A stretch of DNA of 64,000 nt from Lasiosphaeria ovina (Eukaryota > Ascomycota > Sordariomycetes > Sordariales > Lasiosphaeriaceae). The position numbers and the translations under genes were made by a program. Of the stretch, positions 46,136 to 57,214 are shown one piece after another; positions within the stretch are counted from its first letter, which is position 1, and every line of letters begins with the position of its first letter. The DNA lies in NCBI GenBank assembly GCA_033439765.1, contig JAULSN010000007.1, positions 620,001 through 684,000 of the forward strand, in the 5' to 3' direction. The notes below the pieces were generated by a model, which worked only from the letters and a program-made list of their open reading frames with translations, was not told where the DNA came from and did not search any database.

Positions 46136-46742
46136 TATAACCAAAAGTGAAACAAGATGTTGGCCAGCAACGTAGTAAGTCAGTATGGATCAAACTCAAG
46201 TGGTCACAAGACTGCCGTCTGTCTCATCGGTGAGATATCCAGGTATTTAACACAATCTGGATCGGCATGGTATCGGGACACAAAGAACTCAAGAGACAGC
46301 CACTGACTTTGCGATGCGCCTATATTTAGCATGATCTAATAACGCTGTCCTTTGTGTTGGAGAAACGCGTCTGAAGCAAGAAGACCGAACGCACCTCAAG
46401 CCAGCACCTCGCAGTATGAAGTTGCTATTTTGTAACTCGGTGGGGCGGTTGAGAGTGCATTTTCTTTGTCCTCGATCGGCTGCTTTGCTGACAGATAAAG
46501 ACAGTGAGCGAATCGTCAGTGCCGAGGTTGTGTCTTTGTCGCCGTCTCCCGTTAGAGTCAAAGCAACATGTCTGAATAAAACCAAAGAAGACATGCAATA
46601 GAAGGATGGCCGTTTTCCACTTTCGAGGAACCTCTCCAGTGTTGCGTACTTGGATAAGTCGATCTCGGAATCTGTCAAATATCTGCGCAGTCACTAAACA
46701 ACTCCCAACTCAGTTGCCCTCGCAACCAACACCTTACCCAAC

Positions 46743-48566
46743 ATGGAGCACAATCAGCAGTCCACACAAGAGCCAGAGTACACGTATTTCGCCGGTCTCG
46801 ACGTAGCCGAGGACCCCAACCTGTATAGGCCGGGCGGATTCCACCCAGTGCTCTTGGGCGACGTGCTTGACGACCGCTTCCGGGTGGTGCACAAGCTCGG
46901 GTGCGGCGGCCAGGCGACAGTATGGCTCTGCCGTGATATCATCCGCAACAACTGGCGCGCCATCAAAATCCACACAGCTAACGCCTCGCACGACGACTGC
47001 GCCGACCTGGCTGCCGCTCGGCTGTTTACTGCTGCCGCTGATACCGACACAGAGACAGACACGGGGAGGTTGGCCGAGCAGCTGTGGCGGCGCCACCTGG
47101 CTGTTCCGCTTGAGCACTTCCGGGTGCACGGTCCAAACGGTTCACATCTCTGCAGCGTGCTGCCGGTGCTGGGGCCGTCAGTCGATAACGCGGCGGACCA
47201 TTTCAGGGCAGTGCGGGCCCCCCATGCCATCAAGGACTTGTGCTTCCAGCTTGTCGAGGCCATGCATTCCCTGCATCGCATGGGGCTATGCCATGGTGAC
47301 TTTCGGCCCGGGAATATCCTACTTCGCACCACTGACGATATCGACCGCCTGAGTGAGGACGCGCTGGTCGAACTCTTCGGGGAGCCTGTCTTGTTGGCCG
47401 TGTCCAAGTCGCCGCTCCACGACGAGAATGGGGATGAATACTACGGTGGCCGTGAATATGAAGAAGGACCTGCCCCTAACGAGTATGAAGAAGGTGGTGA
47501 ACCAGACGAGGGAGACTATCACTATCACGATCACGACCACGATCACAATCATGATCATGGCCACAACGAAGCCGAGGACGAATACATGGAGGAATTCGAC
47601 GAGACACTCGGCCCACACGTGCCAAAATATCTTGTGCAGCCAGCCGGGCTATACATGGACGACGAGCGGGCACGGCGATACATCTCAACGACAATAGCCG
47701 TAATCGACTTTGGTGTGTCCTTTTCTCCAGAAACGTCGGGCGACAACATCAAAAACGCCAGCACGGGGATCCCCGTGGCGTACGGTGCACCCGAAGACAT
47801 ATTCGCGAAAGGCCAGCTCGGGTTTCCTAGCGATGTGTGGTCGCTTGCGGCAACGCTATTTGTCGCGGTCAGCGGTGCGCTGCCGTTCTCCGACTTTTTT
47901 GGCCTAAAGACCATGATGCCGTGGCTTGAGAGCTACCTCGGCCCGCTGCCTGCCGTGTACCGTCCCGGGTGGGAGCGGTACCTTGATGCGACGAATACGG
48001 TACGGCACGCGTTTGAGGACTATGGCACGAGGGTGAGGGATGATGAGAGGATTCCGGTGAGCAGGACGAACGAGTCGGTTGACAAGACGAGAGAGAGACG
48101 TGTGAAGGAATGGGGTACCGAGGACACGCTTGAGGCGATCCTGCGGAGGGAGTTGCGGTTCCCGGTTGAGACTGCCAATACCAGTGGCGCCGATGAAGGC
48201 GAGGGTGAAGGCGAGGATGGAGGTGACGTTGTTCACGACTACTGTATGAGCTTGGACGACATCGCGCAGCTTGCAGATCTGCTGCGTCGTATGTTTGCGT
48301 GGATGCCACAAGACCGCGCCACTCTTGATGAGGTTCTGGCGCACCCGTGGTTCGAGGGCCACAGGATCACAGCTGATACGACCGATGGCCATGATGACAG
48401 CGATGCAGACAGTGCAGCTTCCCCCAATGGGTGGGGTGCGAGTCTCGGGCTCTCTGGTGTAACGACGAGAATTCTGCGGAGGGTGGCCGGTTTCCTGGGC
48501 TATGCCTCTGATGCAGATGAGTCGGAGCTGGGGAGTGAGGTGCAGCAGACTACACACCGCACTTAG
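46743..48566 (+). CDS. SRPK-like protein kinase with His/Asp-rich insert, 607 aa
   Basis: Predicted serine/threonine kinase of the SR-protein-kinase-like group that is expanded in filamentous fungi. A single exon. N-terminal lobe: YRPGGFHPVLLGDVL, RFRVVHKLGCGGQATVWLCRD (Gly-rich loop) and WRAIKI (ATP-binding Lys). Catalytic loop: LCHGDFRPGNILL, where Arg replaces the usual Lys of DxKxxN and Gly replaces Arg of HRD. The magnesium loop DFG is present (IAVIDFGVSF), as are YGAPED and SDVWSLAATLF. The C-terminal helix ends DEVLAHPWFEG. The large insert between lobes, where SRPKs carry a spacer, is acidic and contains a run of alternating His and Asp (about residues 258-276), which could bind metal. 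The C-terminal tail is Asp/Ser-rich. Substrate unknown. Confidence 0.85.
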   Translation: MEHNQQSTQEPEYTYFAGLDVAEDPNLYRPGGFHPVLLGDVLDDRFRVVHKLGCGGQATVWLCRDIIRNNWRAIKIHTANASHDDCADLAAARLFTAAADTDTETDTGRLAEQLWRRHLAVPLEHFRVHGPNGSHLCSVLPVLGPSVDNAADHFRAVRAPHAIKDLCFQLVEAMHSLHRMGLCHGDFRPGNILLRTTDDIDRLSEDALVELFGEPVLLAVSKSPLHDENGDEYYGGREYEEGPAPNEYEEGGEPDEGDYHYHDHDHDHNHDHGHNEAEDEYMEEFDETLGPHVPKYLVQPAGLYMDDERARRYISTTIAVIDFGVSFSPETSGDNIKNASTGIPVAYGAPEDIFAKGQLGFPSDVWSLAATLFVAVSGALPFSDFFGLKTMMPWLESYLGPLPAVYRPGWERYLDATNTVRHAFEDYGTRVRDDERIPVSRTNESVDKTRERRVKEWGTEDTLEAILRRELRFPVETANTSGADEGEGEGEDGGDVVHDYCMSLDDIAQLADLLRRMFAWMPQDRATLDEVLAHPWFEGHRITADTTDGHDDSDADSAASPNGWGASLGLSGVTTRILRRVAGFLGYASDADESELGSEVQQTTHRT

Positions 48567-50040
48567 CATACTGCCTCCAGTCTTCGCTGAGACCTGTACA
48601 AACCTTAGACCTAGGCTTGGTTGTATTAATTTGTAAAATCTAGTTCCCGTGCTTGTGGACGAAATAATGCGGCGCATGTAAGGTGACCATTGTGAATTAA
48701 GATAGTGTCGATCCATGTGTTATTTGTGACTCATTGTATTGGAACTGCTGTATGAGTTCAGATCGGGGCCAAATATCACCTCGTTGACTGCGTAAATCCT
48801 CGTGTTGTGCTGTCAGGGATAGCAGCCACGCGTGAGAGTTGACCTGGGAGTCTCATGCGCCCTCCGAGAGAGCTTTCAGCGGAGTAGCCGCCGGTGCCGT
48901 CTTGCTCTGTTTCGGTCTATAGCCGGTAATTCAAGAACTGCAATGATAACACGGTGAGCAGAAAAATCACGGCGTGTGGATTTTGCACTCGAAGGACAAG
49001 TTCCATGGCCAGCAGTGAGCCAGTGACATCTTTTCAGGGAGGCCATGGGCCTATAGCCGCCCGCATTCCGGAATGATGCTTTGGTACTTCTTTACAGAGA
49101 CGGCTCGCTTGTCCGAGAGGCCAAATGAGAACCCGGTGGCGTTAGACTCTGTTTGAGAAGGTAGGTAGTGAGCACATAGGCAAGTCGACGGCCTGCTCAC
49201 CAACAGCGAAGCAAACACCATCATGCTTGTAGCTGCCCTTTGGGAGCATGACCACCGATTATTTTACTGAAACTAACGCACAGCGTGTGGCGCTATGCCT
49301 TGTTAGAAGAGCAATAAATGCCGGCCGATGGTCATGGCCTCAGTAGGCATATCCACACAGGGCGCGTGCAAAACTTGAACTTCCCTTGGACTCCTCATTG
49401 TTGGTTGGTTCTTGCTGCACTGGGCCAATCTCAGTCCCGATATGAGCTCATCAAAGGGATAAATCCACCTTGGGCAAGAGCAACCACCAAACATTGTCAG
49501 CGGATAACCGCAGGCTTCGGTGACCCTGGAGGCGCCTTCCGATTTCAAACTCTCATAACTCTCCGAGCCTCACCCAGCTGATACGGCACTAATCCGGTTA
49601 GTCTTGGGGTCTGTCATGAGGCTCCACAAAAGCATGTGAGATCAAGGAATGACGAGTGGTGGTTTGATAGATGAGAAGCTGCGGCCACAGCCGCTCTTTC
49701 CAAGATTACCCTAGTGGCAGAAAGTCTGGAAGGTGACCACTGACCGGTCACCACGACACCAAGAATGCGGAATTACGCAGTGCATCTGCCTGTGACTAGC
49801 GCCAATGCCGTGGCGACCTGTTCCACACCGTGGTAGCTGGGCAGGCGCTTGTGTTTGTGCTTCGCCTTGGTTATCACCATCCGTTTGCAGCTTGCACAGT
49901 TTGAAGAGTGCAACCCCAGCCCAATGGGTTGGGGGCCTTGCAGCCAATCACCATCCCGGGATATGTGGGTCCATGCACAGCCCACTATCCTCTTCAGGCT
50001 AGTGTTGTTTATTTTTTTTCTTTCCATATGGAAATTTAAG
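48567..50040. other. intergenic, no gene seen
   Basis: No frame has content I can support. Composition is ordinary. Confidence 0.45.
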
Positions 50041-50043
50041 AGA

Positions 50044-50235
50044 GTTTCGGAAATTTTACCGAAATATTCGATCGAACTTTTTCGTCCGTGCGCCGGGTCC
50101 CACTCTTAATTTTCTCTGGCCAATCAAATTTAGCTAAATTTGACCAGCTCGGGTAGGTTGTATTATATAATACATAGTATAACCCTAACCCCCCGAATTT
50201 CTGAAAGTTTCTGAAATTGGTAAAGTTACGGAAAG
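50044..50235. repeat. possible MITE-like hairpin element (192 bp) with two perfect palindromes
   Basis: The ends 50044-50065 and 50214-50235 are imperfect inverted repeats (16 of 22 positions match by eye). Between them lie a perfect 20-base palindrome (50124-50143, centre AGCT) and a perfect 16-base palindrome (50159-50174, TGTATTATATAATACA). The stretch is AT-rich against its surroundings. I see no clear target duplication. Confidence 0.35.
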
Positions 50236-50637
50236 AATCCAATTTTATCGAAAATATAACAACCCTACTTCAGGCAGCCGTCATCATGTGCACATCCGAC
50301 GCTACGTTCGAGGCTCCAAACTGCCGTAGTGGATCAAGGCTCTTCGGAAACAACGCGTATGGCTGCACGGCGATACAAGGCAGACCCAAGAAGACATGAA
50401 AGTTGGGGGAAGCCAGTTTGTATGCGAAGGGAGTCAACTGCGCCATCCACTGCTTCCCTTAATTACCTAACTCAGTCTTGGGGTACCTCTACCCACCTTG
50501 CCGACTAAGCCAGCTCTCACAAAAAGAGCACGACCCCGCTCTTCGCACAGATCGCGACGACTGAAATCTGAGATCGCGATAGTTTTCAGCTGCGCCTGCG
50601 ACTTTTATTCGACCGCGCATCTCGCGCCGCCTTTGCG

Positions 50638-52140
50638 ATGAGCGCCACGGATGCGATTAACGCTTCGGATGTGATGGACGCCCTGGATGCCAAGGACGCC
50701 CAGGATGCAAATGACGTCCAGGATGCGAATGACGTCCCGGGTGTGAAGGACGTCCCGGTCTGGGATGCGAAGGAGCTCCGAGCCGTCCACGACCAGCTCG
50801 GAACCATCAAAAATGTCATTCTCTGCGTCGACCCCGTCGACTTGGACAATATTTGGGTGAGCCTGTGGGCCCTCGTCCGCGTCCCAAAGGCCCACATCCA
50901 CATCGCCCTCTCGCCACGCGTGCTGGATCTGCGCGTTCCCAACTTCGGCGAGCTCTTTAGAGAGTTCATGCAAAAGGATATCGGCGGCAATAAGTACATG
51001 CTCAACGTGCTCAACAAGGACGCCAAGAATATCTTCGCGAAGCTGGGGGGTAGGGAGTTCCGAGACTACTTCAGACGAGACACAACATTCCAGAAGGACA
51101 AGCACACGAAAACACACATCCCCCTCTATATGGCTCTGTCGGCGCTCCGCTTTGCCCTCAAGTTCTCAAGCAAGGGCCACACCCGCGACCGGTACACCTT
51201 CTACTGGGACCGCAAGTCGATGGATACTATCATCCCCGGCATCCACCACCCAACTCACGTCAACGATTTTCTCTACGCATGTACCACCACAGAACGCAAT
51301 GAGGCCCACCAGTACGTGCATCAGCGTGGAAAAGAGCGCGAGAAAAACATGCTGTCCGTCATGGAGAAAACAGCCGACAGGCTAGCCAAAGAACTAGGCT
51401 ACGTGAAGCCAGGCGACATCTTGAAACCCCTCGAGGACCTGATCACGCTCTGCAGGGGCGACGGGCACATCGCTAGCAACCCAAGCCTGGTCCTAGGCGG
51501 GGGGCCGTTCACCGAGATGGTACGCATCCTCCAAGAGACTAGTCTCAAGCCCAAAGCCATCATGGCCATGGCGCGCACCTGGTTCGCCGACGCCAACATC
51601 TTCCTCAACAACTACAACGATCTCATGGATTTGGATTCGGCCATGCGGCTTGAGGAGATTGTCAAGACGAGAGCGATCCCCACGTGGCTATTTCCAACCG
51701 AGTGCGCCAAAGCCAAGGTGGTAAAAAATGAAGTCCTTCGAGCGTGTCCCTGGGACTTTTCCAGGACTGAACTGGAAGGCATCTTCCGGAAGGCTGGCGA
51801 CATGGAGTCGTTGAATCAGGCGGATGCATTTGCCAAGGAGACTCAGACATTGGCTAAGATCCACATGTTCGACGTGCTCGCCGTTGTGCCGCTCACCTTC
51901 CCAGACTCGCTGCCGTACGTCCGCGCCGAGAGCTACTGGGACAAGGTTGGGGAGCAGCGCGTCATCCGTCTCAGGAAGAATGAAGCCGGTCCCATCAATG
52001 TCTTCGAACCCGTGGAAGAGGCCATGAAGAAATACAAGCAAGCGGCGATGGACGAGATTAGCTACGTTCTGACTTCCATCAAGAAGCCCGAGCTGAGTGA
52101 GCTAGAACAGCCGAGTGATCAGGGTGGGCAGGCAGGGTGA
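50638..52140 (+). CDS. nucleoside-hydrolase-like protein, 500 aa
   Basis: Resembles the inosine/uridine-preferring nucleoside hydrolase fold, whose enzymes split ribonucleosides using a Ca-bound D-x-D-x-x-D-D loop. Here the equivalent strand reads NVILCVDPVDLDNIW, a changed metal loop. The later strand and helix VLGGGPFTEMVRILQ, the ADANIFLNNYNDLMDLDSA segment and the VVPLTFPDSLPY region fit the fold in order. The protein is longer than the usual 310-350 residues. It begins with an Ala/Asp repeat (MDALDAKDAQDANDVQDAND) encoded by a near-tandem GGATGC unit. No signal peptide. The changed loop suggests loss of activity or a different use. The frame ends at a TGA right after a GGCAGGG run, and the Gln-rich tail continues in another frame (next entry). 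Assignment is by fold pattern only. Confidence 0.6.
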   Translation: MSATDAINASDVMDALDAKDAQDANDVQDANDVPGVKDVPVWDAKELRAVHDQLGTIKNVILCVDPVDLDNIWVSLWALVRVPKAHIHIALSPRVLDLRVPNFGELFREFMQKDIGGNKYMLNVLNKDAKNIFAKLGGREFRDYFRRDTTFQKDKHTKTHIPLYMALSALRFALKFSSKGHTRDRYTFYWDRKSMDTIIPGIHHPTHVNDFLYACTTTERNEAHQYVHQRGKEREKNMLSVMEKTADRLAKELGYVKPGDILKPLEDLITLCRGDGHIASNPSLVLGGGPFTEMVRILQETSLKPKAIMAMARTWFADANIFLNNYNDLMDLDSAMRLEEIVKTRAIPTWLFPTECAKAKVVKNEVLRACPWDFSRTELEGIFRKAGDMESLNQADAFAKETQTLAKIHMFDVLAVVPLTFPDSLPYVRAESYWDKVGEQRVIRLRKNEAGPINVFEPVEEAMKKYKQAAMDEISYVLTSIKKPELSELEQPSDQGGQAG

Positions 52141-52639
52141 TCAAGGTGGGCATGGTGAGCAGGGTGATCATGGTGGTCAGGGTGGACAGGGCGGACAGAA
52201 TGATCAGGACACGCAAGACAGCCAGGCCACGCAGGACAACCAGCAGAGTGTACAGCTCAAGCAGCACTGGCAGTCCATGCATAGCCAGTAGGGCCAGCAG
52301 CCTAAGCAAGTCATTTATGGTTAACAAGGCCAGCAGAGCGCCCAGTTCAAGCAGCAGAGTGTGCAGCCCAAGCAGACGAGCGTGCAGTCCAACAAGCCCG
52401 CACAGCCAGCGCAGCCCGTGCAACCCAAGCAATACACTCATGGCCATTGGGGCCAGCAGGGCCAGCGGAGCGCGCAGGTCAAGCAGCAGGGCGCGCAGGG
52501 CCAGCAAAGTAAACAGGTTATTCTGGTCGAGCGGAGTCCACTGTGGCCGCTGGGAGATCTAGGTAGGAATCGAAGGCGCAAGGCGGGCAGGAAACAGAGT
52601 GGAGCGAGAGAAGGGGCAAGTCCAGTGCGAGTCCAGTAG
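52141..52639 (+). pseudogene. detached Gln-rich tail of the preceding gene
   Basis: One base out of phase with the end of the 500-aa frame, a Gln/Gly/His-rich sense starts at once (GDQGGHGEQGDHGGQGGQ) and runs to 52639. It is broken by TAG at 52289-52291 and TAA at 52322-52324, both one C-to-T change from a Gln codon. The repeats (GQQ, KQQ, VQPKQ) and the acidic-Gln style match the last coded residues EQPSDQGGQ. The simplest reading is one extra G in the G-run near 52135, which ended translation and let the tail decay. Confidence 0.55.
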
Positions 52640-54679
52640 GACACGGCAGTGGCGTGTGGGGATTAGGAACGGGTTCTTTTTCATCCCCTTTGGGGATATC
52701 TGATTGGCTTTTGTTTTCCCCTTTTTTTTGATATCATCTAAGGTGGCCATGGAGGGTTAGACCGATATCTTGCATGACTTTTTCGTTATCTTGCTTTTAT
52801 TTATTTTCTTCTCTTTCCGTTTCTATTCCCGCCCCACGGAGCGGGCTCGCAAATAAGTTAATGGCACTCTGTTCAACTGTTGCGTCTCCTAAATCTTGCT
52901 CTCGTCAACCCGGGCCGACCGCACCACCCCTCGACACCTTTTTCTCGAGCACTTGCCAAGATGCCGTCCGGGAAGCAACTGAAGTTGGTTTAACTGAATT
53001 GGCAGTGTTCTGGGTGTCTACGGAGTAGAGTTGAGAAACTGAGAATCGGCAACTCTCCGTGATGGAAAATATAATTGGTTGGGCCGAAAACGGGCTTACC
53101 GAGAAACCCATAATTACTTGCCCACCCACTTTTGAGGGCTTACTTGTAGAGCTTAGTTTAAGGTCTTCTGTGGCGTTTCTTGCTTTGTCTCTCGGTCCAG
53201 TGAGACGCGGCAGTAGTGGGTGGGAATCAGGAACGGAGTCTTGCCATTTACTAGAGCAATTTAGATCATTAGGAAAATGGACAACGTGCATAGACATCCT
53301 TTTCATAGCTAAATCTATGCTTTAAGAGTTGAATCGTGTAATTAGAAGAGATTTGATATTCGTTTTATCTCGTCTTGTGATGGCAAGAGTGCATTGGCTT
53401 GCTTTCAGCTTTGGCGATGGCTAGGTGATTATCAGCGTGTCTGTGAAGATATTAATCTTCAAAATAAATGGGCTGATGCTTTTCTGTTAAAGGCAAGTGT
53501 ATCTGCGAGGAAGACAGACAGCAACAGTAGCCACGAGAAGTAATTACCTCTAATGACCGGTCAAGAGGACTGGCCTATTCCTTGACTAGCTCCGAAAAGT
53601 ATTCCGAGATAAAGCTTCAGCCGTTCGAACAGCAGAGCCAGGGAGCTGTCGCTCTTCCATTTCGCCAAGGTTTTACCCCCACCCGAATGGAATTTCTACT
53701 TGATAAATCCGAACCCAAAATATTATGACCTGGAAAGCAATGACACTTACCTTAGACCCAGAGGCGCAGCTCGAGCAGACCACCAATCGCCATCCCGCAC
53801 TAACCAAGCCGAACTACTGCATCGGAGGATGAATGTTTTCTCCAGAAACAGCCCTGGAATAACTCAGCCATTTCTAGCGCGAGGCATAAACACGATTGCC
53901 TCGCCAACTGCGTGCTTGTTTTAGGTGCCAAAGCCAATACGAGGATGTGTGAAAATTGAGCAGCTGTCTAGATGGCGCCGAGCAAAATCGACAAGAGGTT
54001 AATTCAGGCCCAGCTACCTTTTGAAGTCTGTTACGTTTATCTGTGGTACTGTTATTATAAAGCTCGGGTTATTCGTGCGCGTCTGATTCAAGTCCTTGGC
54101 TCCGCGAAGCCTAATTCCCGGTTTATAGCCTAAATGCAGTGCTTCTGACGTATACTAGGGTTGCGAACTAAGCAGTATACAGAGATGACCCGCACATGGA
54201 AGTTCTCATTTTGGTTGGTGATGGTGGAATGCTTAATGTTATGCTAACTCTAACGCAAAAATCGAGATTATTACCAAGGGACTGATGTTTCATAGCACTT
54301 GGACAAAGACGCCATGAAAGACACAAGCTGTAGGTATTATTAGCCAAATAAGTAGCTCGTGATGAATTGAAATATCGACCAGCCCCAAAACGACAAGCTG
54401 CTTGCCAATGGGCCCAACTCGGACTGTGGTATTAGCTCGTTCTCTGCGCCTCCTGCACAACAGACGCCAGCCTCCGGAGCCAAATGGCGAGTGCTGCTCT
54501 CAAGCCATGCAAAACAGCTGCAAGCTGTGCATAGACCGAAGACTGCCCAGACCGCACCTCGAACGTAACGGTACCAGAAATCCGCCTGGCCTGCCGGCGG
54601 GAGAAGCAGTCCCAGCAACATTCTGGCAGACAAGTCAGCAACCTTTCGAGTTTGGCAATGGGATCTAGGCATATCAAAC
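52640..54679. other. 2 kb without a supported gene
   Basis: Only short chance frames. The region is richer in A and T than the gene-bearing parts and has no recognisable transposon ends. Confidence 0.45.
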
Positions 54680-55191
54680 TTACATGGCGCCGGGATAAAC
54701 CAGGGACCTAGTCGCAGCGTTTTTTGATCTCTCCGAAACCCGATCCAGCTTGAACCCCAGCATGATTAGGTCCGAGACCAGCTGGTCCCGCACCACTATG
54801 AGCTCCCAGACGTCGCTCGCCAGCTCCTCTGTTGCTCCTGAGACAGCGCGAGAAGGTGGATTTCCAATTGATCATTGTCCCGGAACCGTGGGCTGGGACT
54901 TGGTAACATACCAGACGCGCTGCCCGCCCTGCGTCCTCCTGAGCCCGTGCTCATGGTGTCGCGAATCAACTTGCGGATCCATCGCGCGCCGGAATCCTCG
55001 GACGTGGCTTGAGTGGTGGGCACGGGTCACGACAAGATCCTGCACCTGATGGCCAGATACTCGGCAAGGGAGTGGTGCGCGGAGCGCCTCTGCGCGTCGA
55101 GCCGTATCCGATTGATGGAAGCCGCACCGTGGTCCGAGTCCGAGCCGTTCGTGTTGCCTGTGCCGTCATCGAAGATGCCGTTTTTTGCCAT
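54680..55191 (-). pseudogene. unrecognised 145-codon gene with one in-frame TGA
   Basis: No family recognised. Exon 1 is 55191-54912, starting MAKNGIFDDGTGNTNGSDSD. The intron is 54911-54838 (GTATGT..CAG, 74 bases). Exon 2 is 54837-54680, ending VYPGAM with TAA. The two exons total 438 bases and stay in phase. The protein sense is convincing (SINRIRLDAQRRSAHHSLAE, EELASDVWELIVVRDQLVSD, LIMLGFKLDRVSERSKN). Codon 55 (55029-55027) is TGA. A cryptic intron covering it would be only about 38 bases. It may therefore be a recent nonsense allele, or a gene start may lie downstream. The C-terminal helix looks like a coiled-coil segment. Confidence 0.45.
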
Positions 55192-55910
55192 TTGGGCGGC
55201 GAGCCAATTTAGTTGGGGGAGTTGGTTGTTGGCTGCGGGTGCGCGGGTGCGTGTGTGGTGTAGTGTGGTGTGACTTGAGGAATGAATGTAGCCGGCGCCC
55301 CCCCCAACCAACAATCACCAATCTCCAATCACTTCAACCCACCTTCCCATTGCTTGCCACGCTGGAGACCCAAAAGAGCCGGACATGCACCAAAATACCC
55401 CTGAAAGGTTCAAACAGCAATAACTCGAGCAAAACAGAGTCAGCAACGAAGAGCCCAACCCTAGGAAAATTCCCTACACTCTGCTTTCCTATTCCACTAA
55501 GTTTCCCGAATTTTGAGCGATTTTGTTGAGCGGCTGGTTGAGTCTTGAAGTCTAGGTCGGGCCGCCGTGCGGCTGACTACGGATGCAGAATGAAGCGGGG
55601 AAGGACAAGCCACCGAACAACGAACCAGCTGGACTGCGATGTTCCAGAAACCTATGGCCTTCAGAGCCTCGTCGCCGCTTCAGTTGCGGCGGGGTATTTT
55701 TTCCCACGGGTACCGACCGCGCAAGAGTGCTACTGCAATCCGAATTGCTAGGCTCGTTTCTGCCCCTGAATTTGGTAATTTGGTTGCTGGATCTTGGTGC
55801 GACGACAACGACTACAGCTCGGCCTCGGATGAAGAAGACGCCGCCTTCTTCTTCAGCGCTCCCAAGTTGGCCAATTACTCGACTGTTGCTGGCTGGAACT
55901 GTGCACAACC

Positions 55911-56565
55911 ATGGCATCCACCATCGGACGCCCTCCCCGCATCACAGCCCGGATAGTCGCTTGGGAGGGCGGCTTCGGCGGGCATGTCAAAGAGCAGCAG
56001 ATGATCAAGGAGTACACGGCTCACCTGAAAGAGTCCATCACTGAAGAGGTCCTGGGCACGGGTTGGCGATACCAGAGATTCAAGACGTGCAAGGGCTGCA
56101 GTGGCGACATATTCAAGCTCGAGGTTAGCACTGGGCCAGGCCCCTTTCCCCCCTCCGGCGATGCCACCACGCTTCTTCGACCTAGAACTAGTCTATAGGT
56201 AGTCTAACCCGAAATTAATCTTGATAGCATCCGTCGTCCTCCTCGACGTCCAAAAGACGTTGGAGGAATGCGCAGCCAACCTTCTCGGCCTGCTGGTCAT
56301 CTCCACCGAAGCCGAGGGCGGAGACGACGCAGTCTTTCTTGAAAGGGTGCAACAGCTACGATATCAGGTCTCCAGCGACCTCGTCTTGACCCCAGAGTAT
56401 GTCAAGGCGTATTTCAGGCAGGTGACTAAAAAGCTCGAGGGGGACATGGGCCTCCTCAGGGTCAGACTCGAGAAGTACTCGGCCAAGCTCGCAGCGAAGC
56501 AGTTGAAGGATATTGATCTCCTACCACTTCCTGGAGTTGAGGAGAAAACCGGAGTTGAGGAGTAA
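55911..56565 (+). CDS. unrecognised 175-aa protein, two exons, uncertain splice
   Basis: No family recognised. Exon 1 from the ATG at 55911 has KEQQMIKEYTAHLKESITEE and a Cys pair (KTCKGC). Exon 2 (56228-56565) is helical and acidic (DVQKTLEECAANLLGLLVIS, EYVKAYFRQVTKKLEGDMG, LRVRLEKYSAKLAAKQ). Only donor 56101 (GTGGCG) with acceptor 56227 keeps the frame, giving 175 residues. The other donor, 56124 (GTTAGC), would keep seven more plausible residues but shifts the frame at the join. Either the weak donor is right or one base is missing at the acceptor. It lies upstream of the GTPase pseudogene on the same strand. Likely cytoplasmic. Confidence 0.5.
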
Positions 56566-57214
56566 AGAGGTTGTGTGTTTCTGGGTGGGCTTGCAGAGAT
56601 CTGGCGAGATGCATATAACAACACTTTGAAAATTCATGCTATAATCATAATTACCACAGTAGGGTCTTGTCGACGGGTGTACGGATGGCCTGTTCTTGTT
56701 GGTACTAGCGGCCAATATCAGAATCTAACAATTCCATCGCCTTCGGCTCACACCAACACTTCTGGATACGTTGAGCTGAAGATAAACGTGTGCTAGTGGT
56801 AGGAGGAGAAGTGCCAAGTTACCTCTGAGTACCAGATTCTATATGGATAATAGCCTTGTGCATAAGTACTGCTAGGTCGCGAGGAAACTGGCAACCGCTT
56901 GCCATGACAGGAGGGCAAGGCTCCCGGCTGCATCCCATTATCGCCGCCAAGCCAACACTGCCACCACCAAAACGGCACCGCCACCACCAGATTCTCGGCA
57001 GCATTAAGCCTCAGAATGCTCTGAATGGAATTAAAAGGGTGGGATGAGAGTCTACTAGGCGAAAGCGTTTCAATGACTGACAGGCCATCTTCTGCAACTA
57101 ATTAGTTACTCGCTCCCGGCGGGTATACCAATCCGGCCAGCTAGCTCATCAGCAACCTACCTAATTAAATAACATGGACAATTTCAGCGGCCGTTACAGC
57201 CCCGCCACTCCAAA

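Noticed and set aside
50180..50192. ACCCTAACCCCCC, telomere-like bases
   Set aside because: Only one CCCTAA unit. No array, so not a telomere or interstitial telomeric repeat.
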